Shown here: positions 62,479 to 64,000 of the stretch, piece after piece
How positions within the stretch are numbered: the first letter of the stretch is position 1
Layout of the letters: each line of letters starts with the position of its first letter
NCBI GenBank assembly: GCA_016859345.1
Contig: CM029111.1
Span: 11,924,214-11,988,213, forward strand
Source of the DNA: Istiophorus platypterus
Taxonomy: Eukaryota > Chordata > Actinopteri > Istiophoriformes > Istiophoridae
Length of the DNA: 64,000 nucleotides
Direction: 5' to 3'
Made by a program: the position numbers and the translations under genes
The notes under the pieces: model-generated
Told to the model about the DNA's origin: nothing
What the model saw: the letters and a program-made list of their open reading frames with translations, nothing else
Databases searched by the model: none

Positions 62479-63589
62479 TACGAACCTGACCCGCTCCCGA
62501 CCGTTCTTATTTCACCCATGTTACACGGAGGGTTTCTGCTCCAGGCGCGGGACGTGAACGTCGCGGCGCCGTTGAAAGGACGTTGGAGGAGGCGGGTCCT
62601 TTACCCCTGGTCTGTCGCACACTGCCCCCTAGCGCCGGGAAACATATCGTACGCTGAACCGTTTATGTAAAATTTATTCCCCATAAGTATTTTGGGGTTT
62701 TTTTATGGTTATGTTTTCTTTTAAGACTGAGATTAGTGTTGTAGCCTGGGGACCGATGGCGATTTCTCCGTCGGTAGATGCTTATAGGATCTTAGGTTAG
62801 CTGAAAACTTGTATCGTTAAGAAAAAGACTCAAATTGTATAGGCAAATGTTTTCTTTTTGTGTGTGTGTGTTGCAATACCAGACATAATATGTCATACAA
62901 ACAAAAACATAAACTGTTCTGCTTCATTTACAAGGAAATAGCAGTAGTAATATGTTGTGATTATTGGGGCTTACACAAGCCCCGTGTGTGCATCCTTATC
63001 TGCAATAAATTTGTGAAAGGATATGAAAAAGTTTGCAAACTATGAAAAAGGGAAACTTGGACTCTCAGTGGGGAGGCAGATGTGTTTTTGTTGAAGGGCC
63101 AAATTTGACCCCTGGGCCTATGATTGCCTACCACTGTTCTGTGAGCCAAAGTGTAAATAGATAAGTGAATATTATATGGACTAAAAGGTTAAACAGCCCA
63201 GGTAAAGCCACAAAAGACTATCTAGTAATGGTCTCAGCAACAACTTAACAGCACATTAAAACAAATTAAAATTTTGGCTAGCGCATTTTTTTTTTTTTTT
63301 AAAGGAAAGTTAGAAGGACACATTAAAGCTGATACCAAATCCTTTAGTACATCATAACGGACTTGGTTTAACTTAACCAGGAGCACTGCCAAGAAACAAA
63401 CAAACAAACAAAGAAAAAAATAAGTAAATTCTACTTCAGGAGTCACTTTTTTCGAAAATAAAATGCCAATCGACAAGCAAGCAAAAATACTGTGTGTATG
63501 AGGCCATTACAATTTTTTTTTTTTTTAAGTTTAGAACATTTTTTCCCTGTGAATGTTAGAAGAAGTGCCAGGACATTTTACATGAATAA
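62479..63589. other. flank upstream of the tRNA gene
   Basis: A short CpG-rich stretch (about 62540-62650) directly upstream of the tRNA, then AT-rich sequence with homopolymer T runs and a (CAAA)n tract near 63397. No gene is supported. Confidence 0.5.
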
Positions 63590-64000
63590 GAGTAGAAATA
63601 TCACAGTATCAAAATACTCTGTTACCAGTAAAAGTCCTGCATTGAAAAATCTTGAGTAAAGGTTCTACAGCACTATCAGAAAACTGTATTTTTAAGCAGC
63701 TCTTTTTAGGAGGTTATGATATATATTATATTTTTGGATTGATTCTGTTGATGCATCAGTGTGTTAGAAGTTTTTTATTAGTGTCCTGGCAGTTGGAGAT
63801 GAAGTTTTAACTAATTTCTATCTCTCTGGGTAGTTTATAACAAAAATAATTTTGATAAGTTGATTATTTAATTTGTAAGATCTTAATTTGAAGATGAACT
63901 AAAGTACAGTGGTTCCTTCTGAAATGCAGAGTATTGGAGTATAAAATGGAAAAACCCAAGTAAACCAAAAAGTATTTAGAAATTTTACTCAAGTATACTA
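63590..64000. repeat. fish DNA-transposon-derived repeat, cut by the window edge
   Basis: Words such as AGTAAAAGTCCTGCATT, CTGAAATGCAGAGTATTGGA and TTTTACTCAAGTATACT are typical of an abundant teleost MITE-like repeat made of AAGTAAAAGTA words. Ends are not both inside the window and divergence is high. Confidence 0.5.

Overview
This is vertebrate nuclear DNA, almost certainly from a ray-finned (teleost) fish. The genes are intron-rich with GT-AG junctions, the background is AT-rich with long (AT)n and (CA)n microsatellites, and the intergenic and intronic DNA carries decayed Tc1/mariner copies and fish-type MITEs. I did not assign a species.

Three multi-exon protein genes lie head to tail, all on the minus strand, so the gene order 5'->3' is zmynd8, dido1, tcfl5. 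I rebuilt each by hand from splice sites. The reading phase is consistent across every junction and each total length divides by three: tcfl5 6 coding exons (452 or 464 aa depending on start), dido1 15 coding exons (about 3,966 aa), zmynd8 20 coding exons (1,162 aa). All three are nuclear chromatin or transcription proteins. TCFL5 is a bHLH factor. DIDO1 has PHD, TFIIS-central and SPOC domains and links H3K4 methylation to elongating RNA polymerase II. ZMYND8 is a PHD-bromo-PWWP-MYND histone reader. The tcfl5-dido1 pair matches the order on human 20q13.33; zmynd8 is on the same human arm but distant, so its adjacency here is a rearranged neighbourhood.

Layout. 1-964: tcfl5 3' flank. 965-4205: tcfl5 coding exons, with a probable non-coding exon and GC-rich start region at 4663-4745. 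4746-6996: intergenic, with an AT/CT microsatellite and a long hairpin repeat. 6997-7525: dido1 3' UTR. 7526-38910: dido1 coding span, including a 7.7-kb last exon with an 81-bp repeat array and a 16.2-kb intron (20023-36251) holding transposon remnants, a TTAA-flanked MITE and an unexplained plus-strand ORF. 38923-41345: dido1 5' UTR introns, non-coding exons and a TCTCGCGAGA promoter motif. 41346-42972: intergenic with a MITE. 42973-60924: zmynd8. 60965-64000: zmynd8 promoter candidate, a tRNA-Lys(CTT) gene and a fish repeat at the edge.

No new multi-gene system is visible. The most interesting items are a candidate in-frame 21-nt microexon in zmynd8, the R/G/P repeat expansion in DIDO1, an open plus-strand reading frame nested in the large dido1 intron, and inverted or nested repeat structures in dido1 intron 1.
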